From positions 1 to 35,718 of the forward strand of contig PAFB01000067.1 of assembly GCA_002700865.1 (NCBI GenBank): a stretch of 35,718 nt of DNA, given 5' to 3'. The stretch's first letter is position 1; the number at the start of each line of letters is the position of its first letter. Shown piece by piece: positions 22,545 through 31,468 of this stretch. Under the pieces are notes generated by a model, which did no database searches, was not told where the DNA came from, and worked only from the letters and a program-made list of their open reading frames with translations. Position numbers and translations under genes: made by a program. This DNA comes from Rhodospirillaceae bacterium (lineage in GTDB: Bacteria; Pseudomonadota; Alphaproteobacteria; UBA7985).

Positions 22545-23585
22545 ATGCTTTCACGCCTCTTGGGGTTGTTGTCGGCCGATATGGCCATCGACCTCGGTAC
22601 GGCCAATACGCTTGTGTATGTTCGCGGACAAGGCATCGTCTTGAACGAACCCTCCGTTGTGGCGTTGGGTCAGTCGCGGGGGAAGCGTCGCGTGCTGGCC
22701 GTCGGCAATGAAGCCAAGCGCATGTTGGGCCGGACACCGGGCTCGATTCAGGCCATTCGCCCGATGCGCGATGGCGTGATCGCCGATTTCGAAGTCGCCG
22801 AAGAGATGATCAAGTACTTCATCAGGCAGGTCCACAACCACCGTTCTTTCGCCTCGCCTCAGGTCATTATCTGTGTGCCTTCCGGTTCCACAGCCGTCGA
22901 GCGGCGGGCGATCCAGGAATCGGCGGAGAACGCGGGTGCGCGGAAGGTATTTCTGATTGAAGAACCCATGGCCGCAGCCATCGGCGCGGACCTTCCCGTC
23001 ACTGAGCCGCAGGGGTCCATGGTCGTTGATATCGGGGGTGGCACCACAGAAGTCGCGGTGCTGTCGCTGGGCGGTATCGTTTACGCCTCCTCCACGCGTG
23101 TCGGCGGGGATAAGATGGATGAAGCCATCATTGGTTACATCCGCCGAAACTCGAATTTGCTGATTGGCGAGACGACCGCCGAGCGGATCAAAAAGACCAT
23201 CGGCGCTGCCTGCCATCCCGAAGACGGGGATGGCTCGATCATGGAAATCAAGGGCCGCGATCTGATGAACGGCGTCCCCAAGGAAATCATTGTTTCTGAG
23301 CGCAACATTGCTGAAGCCCTGCTCGAACCCGTGTCCGCCATTGTCGAAGCCACGAAGCAGGCGCTGGAGAACACAGCGCCGGAACTGGCGGCTGATATTG
23401 TTGATAAGGGGATCGTGCTTACCGGCGGCGGCGCGCTGCTCAACAACCTCGATTACGTGCTCCGCCATTCAACCGGCCTGCCGGTATCGGTCGCGCCGGA
23501 CCCGCTGACCTGTGTGGTGATGGGCACCGGGCGGTGCCTCGAAGAAATGCGCATCCTGCGCGCCATTCTGCACACTGCGTATTAA
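22545..23585 (+). CDS. mreB: Rod shape-determining actin homologue MreB
   Basis: Bacterial actin that forms membrane-attached filaments guiding lateral wall synthesis. It has actin-fold motifs: phosphate-1 DLGTANTLVYV (about residues 16-26), phosphate-2 DIGGGTTEVAVLSLGG (about 161-176), and adenosine-binding LTGGGALL near 295. The hydrophobic N-terminus MLSRLLGLLSAD could serve membrane binding. The 346 residues are standard. ATG 22545 has only a modest upstream GGA. A weak promoter TTGCAA / TACATC (17-base spacing) lies near 22437-22465. First gene of the mre-mrd cluster; a 158-base gap with hairpins separates it from mreC. Confidence 0.96.
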   Translation: MLSRLLGLLSADMAIDLGTANTLVYVRGQGIVLNEPSVVALGQSRGKRRVLAVGNEAKRMLGRTPGSIQAIRPMRDGVIADFEVAEEMIKYFIRQVHNHRSFASPQVIICVPSGSTAVERRAIQESAENAGARKVFLIEEPMAAAIGADLPVTEPQGSMVVDIGGGTTEVAVLSLGGIVYASSTRVGGDKMDEAIIGYIRRNSNLLIGETTAERIKKTIGAACHPEDGDGSIMEIKGRDLMNGVPKEIIVSERNIAEALLEPVSAIVEATKQALENTAPELAADIVDKGIVLTGGGALLNNLDYVLRHSTGLPVSVAPDPLTCVVMGTGRCLEEMRILRAILHTAY

Positions 23586-23597
23586 TCAGTTGATTTA

Positions 23598-23626
23598 TTG
23601 ACGATTTAGGTCGATTCGCTTACTAG
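23598..23626 (+). promoter_or_regulatory. Candidate promoter for mreC with overlapping inverted repeat
   Basis: -35 TTGACG (23598-23603, 5 of 6 to consensus) and -10 TACTAG (23621-23626, 3 of 6) are separated by 17 bases. A perfect repeat CGATTC (23612-23617) / GAATCG (23626-23631) overlaps the -10 and could be an operator. Confidence 0.35.
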
Positions 23627-23652
23627 AATCGGAGAGACAATGGGGCATTGCC

Positions 23653-23696
23653 GCAGTGTTTCCTTGATGTTGGGTTAAGTGTTGGGAAAGCACTGC
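23653..23696 (+). repeat. Imperfect hairpin between mreB and mreC
   Basis: GCAGTGTTTCC (23653-23663) faces GGAAAGCACTGC (23685-23696), pairing throughout except one bulged G. The following bases TCTT are too few for a clear terminator. It may reduce read-through between mreB and mreC or protect the processed RNA. Confidence 0.4.
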
Positions 23697-23743
23697 TCTT
23701 GTGGAGCCTGTGCCCTTACACTTTTTGAGAACTGGTCACTGAC

Positions 23744-24739
23744 ATGGCTCGTCGCCGCCGCAACATATCGGTCGCGGTCAGCCCGCTTATGGCGTGGTTG
23801 CAGCGCTTTGCTGTGTTCCTTCTGATCATCGTTGCCGTTGGAATGCTGGTCTGGAACCGGATGGACTCCCGGTTTGGGTCGAGTGCCCGCATGCTGGTTG
23901 CTGATGTCATGTCGCCCCTGCTGAATGTCTTCAGCCAGTCCAGCGCGTCGGTGTCTCAAGTCACTGAACGCTTTCGCACCTACGAAGAACTCGCCAACGA
24001 GAATAACCAACTCAAAGACCAGATCCGCATTCTGAACGCCAAGGCGCAAACCCTTGATGAACTGCTGGCGGAAAACGACCGGCTCCGGATGATGCTGCCC
24101 ATTCGCTACAAAACAGCGGCTGCGGAGCAGTGGAACTGGACCCGTGCCTTGGAGACCGGGCGGGATATTGGCGAGACTAAGCGCATGATGGCGTTTGTCG
24201 TTGCCGACCACTCCCGGCGCTATTCCCGCTCTGTGCTGATCAACCTCGGGCGCAACGAGTCCGTGCGGCAGGGTTTGGCTGTGGTTAATGACCGCGGTCT
24301 GGTGGGGCGGGTGCGCGAAGTTGGTGCGGCGGCGGCTCGGGTGCTGCTGATCACAGACCCGAATTCACAAATTCCCGTGATTATTGAGCGGGCCGAGCTC
24401 AACGCCTTTGTGCGCGGAACCCGGGATTCAGGCTTCGACCCGGTCACAGGCTTGCCCTTTGACTACCTGCGGGTTGAGCAGGATTTTATGCTGCCTCAGG
24501 ATCTGGAAAAGATTCAGGAGGGTGATCGCGTGATTACCAGCGGTGCCGATGGCGTGTTTCCGCCCGGCTTGCTGATCGGTTTCATCTCCGAAATCACCCC
24601 CGCCGAAGCCCGCATTCGTCCGACCGTGGATTTTGACCAGCTTTCCAACGTGCTGGTGGTCGATTATCCCGGCGTTGATATCAACGCGGATCTTATTGCT
24701 GCAGGCGCGGTGGGTTTGCAGGCTTTGGACGAGAACTAG
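23744..24739 (+). CDS. mreC: Rod shape-determining protein MreC
   Basis: Bitopic inner-membrane protein that activates the elongasome by binding PBP2. A basic N-terminus (MARRRRN) is followed by a membrane helix (about residues 24-40), a coiled coil (about 65-105, EELANENNQLKDQIRILNAK) and the periplasmic beta-barrel MreC domain with the typical VVNDRGLVGRV and RVLLITDPNSQIPV. 331 residues is normal. The ribosome binding site is weak. mreD starts 4 bases after the stop. Confidence 0.94.
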   Translation: MARRRRNISVAVSPLMAWLQRFAVFLLIIVAVGMLVWNRMDSRFGSSARMLVADVMSPLLNVFSQSSASVSQVTERFRTYEELANENNQLKDQIRILNAKAQTLDELLAENDRLRMMLPIRYKTAAAEQWNWTRALETGRDIGETKRMMAFVVADHSRRYSRSVLINLGRNESVRQGLAVVNDRGLVGRVREVGAAAARVLLITDPNSQIPVIIERAELNAFVRGTRDSGFDPVTGLPFDYLRVEQDFMLPQDLEKIQEGDRVITSGADGVFPPGLLIGFISEITPAEARIRPTVDFDQLSNVLVVDYPGVDINADLIAAGAVGLQALDEN

Positions 24740-24743
24740 CGGC

Positions 24744-25310
24744 ATGCAGGCCTTTCTTCTCATCATCGATATCCTGCTGGGAGGCGTGCTGCGGCGCATC
24801 CGAATTGTGGTGCCGCTGCTGGTGTTTTCGATTTTCGTGGCCTTGGATGCATCGTCGCTTGGACTGGGGCGCGGCATCGCTTTTTTGCCTGATCTGGCCT
24901 TCGCGACCGTGGTTTTCTGGATTATCCGGCATCCGAGTATCATGCCGATACCGCTGGTGTTCCTTATTGGCTTTTGGACTGACGCGCTTAGCGGGGCCCC
25001 TATGGGCTTGTCGATTATTGCCTATCTGACGATTTTCTATCTGCTTGGGTCGCTACGCGCTGACGTGGAGGGGACGGGCTTTTTGGTGCATTGGGGCGCG
25101 GCGGTAACGGCGATTGCGGCCTATTTCGCCGTGCAGTGGGCGTTTTATTCAGCCTACGACCTGCAACTGTCCCCGCCTTTTCAGGATATGATCCGAGCCG
25201 CAATGACCGCCTTGGCCTATCCTTTGGTCTATCTGTTCAACAACACGCTGCGCTCGTTCCTGTGGCGCGGGAGTCTGCAAGGGGAGGACCGGATCGTTGA
25301 CAGCGCGTGA
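24744..25310 (+). CDS. mreD: Rod shape-determining protein MreD
   Basis: Small polytopic inner-membrane protein (188 residues, about five to six helices) that acts with MreC in the elongasome. The family is weakly conserved; the call rests on size, hydrophobicity, the segment LIGFWTDALSGAPMGLSII (the usual G-x-x-x-D-x-x-x-G-x-x-x-G pattern) and its place between mreC and mrdA. ATG 24744 is chosen; the frame is open further upstream inside mreC, but that sequence is not MreD. Its last 14 bases overlap mrdA. Confidence 0.88.
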   Translation: MQAFLLIIDILLGGVLRRIRIVVPLLVFSIFVALDASSLGLGRGIAFLPDLAFATVVFWIIRHPSIMPIPLVFLIGFWTDALSGAPMGLSIIAYLTIFYLLGSLRADVEGTGFLVHWGAAVTAIAAYFAVQWAFYSAYDLQLSPPFQDMIRAAMTALAYPLVYLFNNTLRSFLWRGSLQGEDRIVDSA

Positions 25311-27468
25311 TGGAAAAAAGCGTGAAACCGGGTTTACCCGGCGGCTTGTGCTCGCGACCACCATTCAGGGGATGGCGCTGGCGGCGCTCGGGTACCGTCT
25401 GTATTCGCTGCAAGTACCGCGTCAGGATGATTTTCTCGCCGACAGCTTCGATATCCGTACCGTCACCCGCTATGACGCGCCGACGCGTGGTATCATTCTG
25501 GACCGCTTTGGTCGGCAACTGGCGGGGAATGAGAAGAGCTACAATCTCATGTTTTATCCGCAGCGGAAGGCCAAGAAAGTCGAGACCAACAATACCGCCA
25601 TCGTCCGCCGCGCAGCCTCACTGATCGAGGCCAGCCCGTTTCGGACAGAGCGGATGATTGAGCAGTTGGACATCGGCCAGGACGTGATTGCCGGTGAAGG
25701 GCGTTTGCTGACTGAAATTACGGCTGAGGATTTTGACCTGATCGCGCAAGTTGGTCCGGGACGCTGGCCTGGGTTTGGGGCCATCGAGCGCTTTGGCCGC
25801 TATGGTCTGACCTACAAGGTTATTTCTGGCCGTGCCAAGGACGAGGCGCGCGCTCTCGATGATATTTTTGGTGTTCTTCCTCTGACCAGTGCGCAGCAGC
25901 GCGACATCAACCGACGCATCGTTGAGGCCAAGCAGATTAATGCTGAGGGCGGTGTCCTGCTGGCTGAGGATTTGTCTTGGCAGCAGGTAGCCCGGCTCAA
26001 GGCGCGGGCGCTTGATCTGCCCGGTGCGGAGATCGATGTCGCCGAAAAGCGCTTCTACAACTACCCCGGCACCGCTGCCCATGCTCTGGGCTATGTCAGT
26101 CAGGTGCAGCGTGAAGACCTGATCGAGGACGACGACATGCTGCGTCGTCCCAATGCGCGGATTGGGCGGAAGGGTATCGAGCGGACCATGGAAAAGTCAC
26201 TGCGCGGGCGGGCAGGGCGGCGGATCATGGAAATCAACGCCTTCGGGCAGGAGCAACGGGTGGTTTCCCGCGTGCCGCCAATTCCGGGCCGGGTGATTCG
26301 CTCAACCATCGATCTGGGCTTGCAGACCTACGCCGAGCAGCGCCTGGCTGAGCAGGCAATTTCTGAGACTGAGCGCACACGCGCTGGCGCAGCGGTGGTG
26401 ATGAAGGTTGATACGGGCGAGGTGCTGGCCATGGCCTCGCACCCAACCTTTGATCAGTCGATATTCACCAGCCGGATTTCGAACACGGTGTGGAATGAGC
26501 TGGTCAATGACGAGCATAAACCGCTGGTCAACAAATGCGCGGCGGAGCACTACCCGCCGGGGTCCACCTATAAGATGGTGACCATGCTCGCAGCGCTGGA
26601 ACTGGGCATCAGTCCGCGCGAATCTGTCACCTGCTCGGGCCGGACTGAAGTGGGTCCGCAGACATTCTACTGCTGGAAGCGTGACGGGCACGGGCGTGTC
26701 GATATGGAGTACGCGCTGGTCCAGTCCTGCGACACCTGGTTCTATGAAATGAGCCAGCGCATCGGTCCGGAAAAAATGTCGGAAGTTGCCCGGCGGCTGG
26801 GTTTCGGAGATCGCCTGATGATCGATGTTGCCGGAGAAACCCGAGGCGTGGTGCCAACCGAGGAATGGAAGCGGGAGTCGCTGAGTCAGAGTTGGTTCGA
26901 TGGTGATACCGTGCAGGCCAGCATCGGTCAGGGCTACGTGCTGACAACGCCGCTGCAACTGGCGACCATGACGGCGCGCATCGCCAACGGAGGACGGGCG
27001 GTGCGTCCGCACCTGATCCTGCCGGATCTGCCCTATCCCGCTGAAGACCTTGGTTTCAAGCCCGAACACCTTGCCATCGTGCGCCGGGCCATGGAACTGG
27101 TCACAAACTCCGAAGACGGTACCGCTTATCGATATACCCAGGTTGAGGAGCCGTCCTTGCAGATCGCCGGAAAGACAGGCACGGCGCAGGTGGCGCGCTT
27201 GAGCGTGAATGAGCGCCTGCGCATGCTCGAAGACGTGCGTACGCTCGACTATAATCGCCGGAACCATGCTCTGTTCGTTGGCTATGGCCCGCTCAAAAAT
27301 CCACGTTACGCCTGCGCGGTCATTGTCGAGCACGGCAATAGCGGTGGCCAGTCGGCGGGGCCGGTGGTGCTTGATTTGCTGCAGGCGGCCATCGTTGGGA
27401 ACTCTGGAGGGCGCCCCAACATGATCAACGACCGGCATCAGCTGGTGGGGCGCGACGATGAGGCCTGA
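25297..27468 (+). CDS. mrdA: Penicillin-binding protein 2, peptidoglycan DD-transpeptidase
   Basis: Monofunctional class B PBP that cross-links new lateral-wall peptidoglycan with RodA. A membrane anchor (about residues 16-36) is followed by the PBP dimer domain and the transpeptidase domain with S423-T-Y-K426 (PPGSTYK), S477-C-D479 as the SxN-type motif (Asp is usual in PBP2) and K626-T-G. The 723 residues include a longer C-terminus than the E. coli protein. The start is TTG 25297: GGGGAGG at 25281-25287 lies 9 bases upstream and inside mreD, so the genes are coupled by a 14-base overlap. rodA begins 3 bases after the stop. Confidence 0.95.
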   Translation: MTARDGKKRETGFTRRLVLATTIQGMALAALGYRLYSLQVPRQDDFLADSFDIRTVTRYDAPTRGIILDRFGRQLAGNEKSYNLMFYPQRKAKKVETNNTAIVRRAASLIEASPFRTERMIEQLDIGQDVIAGEGRLLTEITAEDFDLIAQVGPGRWPGFGAIERFGRYGLTYKVISGRAKDEARALDDIFGVLPLTSAQQRDINRRIVEAKQINAEGGVLLAEDLSWQQVARLKARALDLPGAEIDVAEKRFYNYPGTAAHALGYVSQVQREDLIEDDDMLRRPNARIGRKGIERTMEKSLRGRAGRRIMEINAFGQEQRVVSRVPPIPGRVIRSTIDLGLQTYAEQRLAEQAISETERTRAGAAVVMKVDTGEVLAMASHPTFDQSIFTSRISNTVWNELVNDEHKPLVNKCAAEHYPPGSTYKMVTMLAALELGISPRESVTCSGRTEVGPQTFYCWKRDGHGRVDMEYALVQSCDTWFYEMSQRIGPEKMSEVARRLGFGDRLMIDVAGETRGVVPTEEWKRESLSQSWFDGDTVQASIGQGYVLTTPLQLATMTARIANGGRAVRPHLILPDLPYPAEDLGFKPEHLAIVRRAMELVTNSEDGTAYRYTQVEEPSLQIAGKTGTAQVARLSVNERLRMLEDVRTLDYNRRNHALFVGYGPLKNPRYACAVIVEHGNSGGQSAGPVVLDLLQAAIVGNSGGRPNMINDRHQLVGRDDEA

Positions 27469-27471
27469 AGC

Positions 27472-28650
27472 ATGACATCGACGCTGGATCAGACTCCACA
27501 GCGCCGGGTGCAACTGTCGCTGCTCGACCGGGTCTCGAGCGTGCCGTGGCCCTTGTTCATTCTCGTGATCATTCTGGGCAGTATCGGCGTTGCCATGCAG
27601 TACTCAGCCGGAGGGCTGGCGTGGGAACCCTTTGCCGGGGTGCACGTGCTGCGGCTCGCGATTTTCTTCCTGCTGGCGGTTATCGCCGGGCTCATTGATA
27701 TTCGTGTGTGGTACCGGCTGGCCTATATTGTGTTCCTCATCACGATGGTCATGTTGATCGCCGTGCCCTTCATTGGTGAGGAATTTAACAGCGCTAAGCG
27801 TTGGATTGATCTGCGGGTCATGACGCTGCAGCCTTCTGAGTTGGTGCAGATTGGGTTGATCATGACCCTCGCGCGGTACTTCAATAACGCAAGCTGGGAA
27901 GAGCTGGGCAATCCGCTCGATCTGATCTTCCCGATTATCGTGGCGGCGGTGCCGACTTATCTGATCATGGAGCAGCCTGATTTGGGCACGTCGCTGAAGC
28001 TGGTGGCCTGTCTGGGCGTGGTGCTGTTCCTGGCGGGGCTTCGGTGGTGGTTGGTGATGGGTGGTGTCGGCATGGTGATCGGGGTCAGCTACTGGTTCAT
28101 TGACCGGTGTTTGACGGCCGGTTTTGAAGCGGCGGGTTATCAGTGCAGGCGGGTCCTGGTGCTTTTCGACAGTGAACTTGATCTCAGCGGGGCCGGTTAT
28201 CACATCCGCCAGGCCAAGATTGCCATTGGATCAGGCGGGGTTGAGGGCCAGGGTTTTGGCCAGGGGCAGCACAACCAACTCGGCTTTACCCCGGAGAACA
28301 ACACGGACTTTGTCTGGTCGCTGCTGGCGGAGGAATTCGGGTTTATTGGGTGCATGGTGGTGCTGTTCCTGTTCTCGCTGTTGCTGTTGTATGGCGTGGT
28401 AACGGCTTTGCGGGCGCGCAGTCAGTTCGGGCGACTCCTCGCTGCCACGCTCACAGCGAACCTGTTTTTCTATGTTGTCATTAACATTGGTATGAACATG
28501 GGCTTACTGCCCGTGGTTGGGATGCCGCTGCCGTTCCTGTCTTATGGTGGTTCGGCCATGCTCGCGACCATGGGATCGGTTGCTTTACTGACGTCGATCT
28601 GGATTCATGCAGACGTACCCGTGGGCGAAGAAGGGAAAACCGCGCGATGA
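27472..28650 (+). CDS. rodA: Peptidoglycan glycosyltransferase RodA
   Basis: SEDS-family polymerase of about ten membrane helices that extends glycan strands from lipid II as partner of PBP2. Family motifs include FNSAKRWIDL, LQPSELVQIGLI, EQPDLGTSLKL (holding the conserved catalytic-site Asp), the large loop RQAKIAIGSGG ... GFTPENNTDFVWSLLAEEFGF, and GMPLPFLSYGGSAM. The 392 residues fit RodA rather than FtsW by context and by the PENNTDF loop. ATG 27472 has GAGG about 8 bases upstream, inside mrdA. Its stop overlaps the next start (ATGA at 28647-28650). Confidence 0.95.
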   Translation: MTSTLDQTPQRRVQLSLLDRVSSVPWPLFILVIILGSIGVAMQYSAGGLAWEPFAGVHVLRLAIFFLLAVIAGLIDIRVWYRLAYIVFLITMVMLIAVPFIGEEFNSAKRWIDLRVMTLQPSELVQIGLIMTLARYFNNASWEELGNPLDLIFPIIVAAVPTYLIMEQPDLGTSLKLVACLGVVLFLAGLRWWLVMGGVGMVIGVSYWFIDRCLTAGFEAAGYQCRRVLVLFDSELDLSGAGYHIRQAKIAIGSGGVEGQGFGQGQHNQLGFTPENNTDFVWSLLAEEFGFIGCMVVLFLFSLLLLYGVVTALRARSQFGRLLAATLTANLFFYVVINIGMNMGLLPVVGMPLPFLSYGGSAMLATMGSVALLTSIWIHADVPVGEEGKTAR

Positions 28651-29123
28651 GCCAGAGCAAAGACGATATCAAGGCCGACATGCTGACAAAGGTTGGCAGT
28701 GAAGTTGGTGTGACAGACTGGGTGTTGATCGACCAGCAGCGCATTCAGGATTTTGCAGATGCTACGCTGGATCAGCAATGGATCCACACACAGCCCGAAA
28801 AGGCGGCCCAAGGCCCCTTTGGTGGGACCATTGCACACGGCCTGCTGACGCTGTCGCTGTTGCCGTATTTTGGCGAGCAAGTGGCGTGGATTCCGCGTCC
28901 GGCTATGAGCGTGAACTATGGCTATAACAAAGTGCGCTTTACGGCGCCCTTGCCCTCGGGGTCGCGGGTACGTTCTCGGCTGACTTTGGAGAGTGTGGAA
29001 GACCGCAATGATGGTGGGCTGACAGCGATTATCACCCACAGGATCGAACGCGAAGGCGATTTGATTGCAGACGGCGGGCGCCCTATCGTTGTCGCTGAAA
29101 GCGTTGGCCTGCTTTACTTCTAG
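28647..29123 (+). CDS. MaoC-like (R)-enoyl-CoA hydratase family protein, NodN type
   Basis: Hot-dog fold protein of 158 residues. The hydratase motif FADATLDQQWIH (about residues 36-47) provides Asp and His corresponding to the catalytic pair, and GPFGGTIAHGLLTLSLLP follows as in NodN-like MaoC proteins. Most relatives have GD in place of the LD seen here (DATLD). Members hydrate trans-2-enoyl-CoA, linking fatty-acid oxidation to polyhydroxyalkanoate supply, but the substrate is not shown here. The ATG overlaps the rodA stop by 4 bases, so it is translated from the mre-mrd transcript, an unexpected partner for wall synthesis genes. A terminator follows at 29272. Confidence 0.85.
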   Translation: MSQSKDDIKADMLTKVGSEVGVTDWVLIDQQRIQDFADATLDQQWIHTQPEKAAQGPFGGTIAHGLLTLSLLPYFGEQVAWIPRPAMSVNYGYNKVRFTAPLPSGSRVRSRLTLESVEDRNDGGLTAIITHRIEREGDLIADGGRPIVVAESVGLLYF

Positions 29124-29271
29124 AGCGCTGATTGGCTAACCCTGCGGTTTGTTCCGTGCACCCGTGAGCCTCGTGCCTCTGTGGTGCAACAATCACCAGG
29201 CTGCACCATCGGACCCTTCAGGTGTCGCGTTGACCCGCGAGGCAGCGTTGAGGGAGTCTTGACCAAACGGA

Positions 29272-29300
29272 AAGGGGTCGTTCCGACCCCTTGCTCTTTT
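29272..29300 (+). terminator. Intrinsic terminator at the end of the mre-mrd-maoC cluster
   Basis: AAGGGGTCG (29272-29280) pairs perfectly with CGACCCCTT (29284-29292) around a 3-base loop, followed by GCTCTTTT. It lies 148 bases after the MaoC-like gene and 54 bases from the end of the convergent helicase gene; it may also stop minus-strand transcripts, though the T-run there is poor. Confidence 0.75.
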
Positions 29301-29353
29301 CGTCGATCTTTGTGGGATGCACCGCAAGCGTGCAGCTGTGCTGCGAAGCTGGA

Positions 29354-30613
29354 TTACGCCGCCCGCAGGATAAAGGCCGGGATATGCCGCTCGAAGCACT
29401 TTTGCGCTGCTTTGATCGTCTTGGGATCGACCCCGCGGGCTTTGGCGTCGTCGATTACAGCCTGTAGTGCCGCTTCTTCCTGGTTCTTTTGCACATGGCC
29501 CAGATCGTAAGCGCTGATTTCTTTCTTGGTGAGATCAACGATGGCATCAACCAGCTTTTTGTCCCGCGGCGTGGCGATCATGAAGGCGCGGCCTTCGCGG
29601 CCAGCGCGGCCCGTCCGACCAATGCGGTGCACGTAATCTTCGGCGTTAAACGGCACGTCGAAGTTAAAGACATGGGTGATGTGGTCGATATCGATGCCGC
29701 GTGCGGCAACGTCGGAACAGACCAGAATACTGAGCGTCTCCGTCCGAAACGCTTCCAGCGTTTCCATCCGCTTGGGCTGGCTGAGGTCGCCGTGCATCGG
29801 CGCGGCTGAGAAACCGGCCTTGCGCAGGGTATCGACCACCGCTGAGATATCACGCTTGCGATTACAGAACACGATGGACGATTTGGGCGCTTCCGCCTGT
29901 ACGATGGCGCGCAAGGTTGATTGCTTCTCCCGCTCCTCGCTCGACACTAGAAACGCCTCAACGGTCGTCGCGGTTGAGGAGGCGCGTGCAACTTCGATCT
30001 CTTTTGGATTGCGCAGAAACTTGTCGGCCAGCTTGCGGATCGGTGGTGCCATTGTTGCGGAGAACATCAGCGTTTGCCGCTTGGCCGGTAGCCGACCGAT
30101 GATGGTTTCAATGTCAGGAATGAAGCCCATGTCGAGCATCCGGTCCGCTTCATCGATCACCAGGACGGTCACGTCCATGGGCATCACCGAGCCCCGCTCA
30201 ATCAGGTCGAGCAGGCGTCCGGGCGTCGCGATCAGCACGTCAACGCCGCGGGTCAGGATGGCTTCCTGCTCCTTCATGGACTCGCCGCCGATCAGCAAGG
30301 CCATCGAGAGGCGATGGTTGGTGCCATACATTTCAAAGTTTTCGGCAATCTGCGCCGCCAGTTCCCGGGTGGGGGACAGGATCAGCGAACGCGGCATACG
30401 CGCTCTCGCCTGACCTTCGGCCAGAATATCGATCATCGGTAGGGTAAAGCCGGCGGTTTTGCCCGTGCCGGTCTGCGCAACGCCAAGCACGTCACGGCCC
30501 ATTAACACAGCGGGTATCGCTGCCTTTTGGATGGGGGTAGGGGTCTCGTACCCCATTGAGGCTACTGCCTGCTGCAGGCCATCAGAGAGGCCTAAATCTG
30601 CAAATTCATTCAT
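29354..30613 (-). CDS. rhlE: DEAD-box ATP-dependent RNA helicase, RhlE type
   Basis: Unwinds RNA duplexes, typically in ribosome assembly, RNA decay and cold adaptation. All motifs are present: Q motif PTPIQ (25-29), AQTGTGKT (46-53), PTRELAAQ, TPGRL, DEAD (154-157), SAT, IVFCNRK, ARGIDI and HRIGRTGR. The 419 residues carry only a short tail after the helicase core, without the long basic C-terminus of some RhlE proteins. The start is ATG 30613. Upstream on its own strand is CCCTCCCTTC, a pyrimidine-rich stretch with no Shine-Dalgarno, which is unusual among the genes here. It is divergent from the alpha/beta hydrolase gene. Confidence 0.92.
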   Translation of the reverse strand: MNEFADLGLSDGLQQAVASMGYETPTPIQKAAIPAVLMGRDVLGVAQTGTGKTAGFTLPMIDILAEGQARARMPRSLILSPTRELAAQIAENFEMYGTNHRLSMALLIGGESMKEQEAILTRGVDVLIATPGRLLDLIERGSVMPMDVTVLVIDEADRMLDMGFIPDIETIIGRLPAKRQTLMFSATMAPPIRKLADKFLRNPKEIEVARASSTATTVEAFLVSSEEREKQSTLRAIVQAEAPKSSIVFCNRKRDISAVVDTLRKAGFSAAPMHGDLSQPKRMETLEAFRTETLSILVCSDVAARGIDIDHITHVFNFDVPFNAEDYVHRIGRTGRAGREGRAFMIATPRDKKLVDAIVDLTKKEISAYDLGHVQKNQEEAALQAVIDDAKARGVDPKTIKAAQKCFERHIPAFILRAA

Positions 30614-30763
30614 GAAGGGAGGGTTGCCAAAAAGGCCCTAAACCGTGAAGGATCCGACGTGGTAAACGGAAAAACAGCATGACAACCGCGGATCAAATAA
30701 GGGGTCCTCATGCCTGATCGTACTATATACGTTTTTTCGCCCTTTTTCGCAAGGAATGCTGGC

Positions 30764-31468
30764 ATGAGCCACACCGTTGCATTTTTTCCCGGTCTGCTGT
30801 GTGACGACAGGCTGTTTGAAGCGCAGTCGCGTGCCTTGGTCGCGGACGGATATGAGGCCTACGTCGCGGATTTCAGCGCGGCTCACCACGAGTCACTTGA
30901 GGCTATGGCGCTGGACGCTCTCGCCGACCTTCCTGACCGCTTTTCCCTGGTGGCGTTGTCGATGGGGGGTTACGTCGCGCTAAAGGTGATCGAGCTTGTG
31001 CCGCATCGGGTGGAGCGGCTGGCGCTGCTGGATACCAATGCCCGCGCGGACGCGCCGGAGGCGGCTGCCCGCCGTCGCGGGTTGCTGGCCTTATCGGAAA
31101 AGGGCAATTTCAAGGGCGTGACCCCGCGCCTGCTGCCCCTTTATCTGCACGAAAACAGCCTGCAGCAGCCAGCGCTGACAGCGGCTGTGATGGACATGGC
31201 GGAGAGCTTGGGGCCAGAGGTCTTTAAGCGGCAGCAAGCGGCAATCCTCGGGCGTGCTGATCAGCGCGATATGCTGGCAGGCTTCGACGCTCCTGTGCTG
31301 GCCCTGTGCGGGCGACAGGATCAGGTTACGCCGCTGTCTCTGAGTGAAGAAATTGCTGCAATTGCCCCGCAAGGAGAACTGGTGGTGATCGAAGACTGTG
31401 GGCACCTGTCCACGATGGAAAGCCCGGAAACTGTCACCCAGGCCCTGCGGGCATGGCTCCAAAAATAA
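30764..31468 (+). CDS. Alpha/beta hydrolase
   Basis: Cytoplasmic hydrolase of 234 residues with no signal peptide. FFPGLLCDDRLF forms the oxyanion-hole region; the nucleophile elbow is A-L-S66-M-G-G, with Ala in place of the first Gly of GxSxG; Asp in CGRQDQVTP and His in CGHLSTMES complete the triad. Substrate is unknown. ATG 30764 is chosen because AAGGA (30751-30755) lies 8 bases upstream; ATG 30710 would add 18 residues. TATATA at 30724-30729 may be a -10 box, which would rule out the longer start. It is divergent from the helicase gene and followed by a hairpin shared with the EF-hand gene. Confidence 0.85.
   Translation: MSHTVAFFPGLLCDDRLFEAQSRALVADGYEAYVADFSAAHHESLEAMALDALADLPDRFSLVALSMGGYVALKVIELVPHRVERLALLDTNARADAPEAAARRRGLLALSEKGNFKGVTPRLLPLYLHENSLQQPALTAAVMDMAESLGPEVFKRQQAAILGRADQRDMLAGFDAPVLALCGRQDQVTPLSLSEEIAAIAPQGELVVIEDCGHLSTMESPETVTQALRAWLQK

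Noticed and set aside
26302..27513. 403-codon open frame on the minus strand opposite mrdA
   Set aside because: Antisense shadow of PBP2, with no recognisable motif or ribosome binding site.
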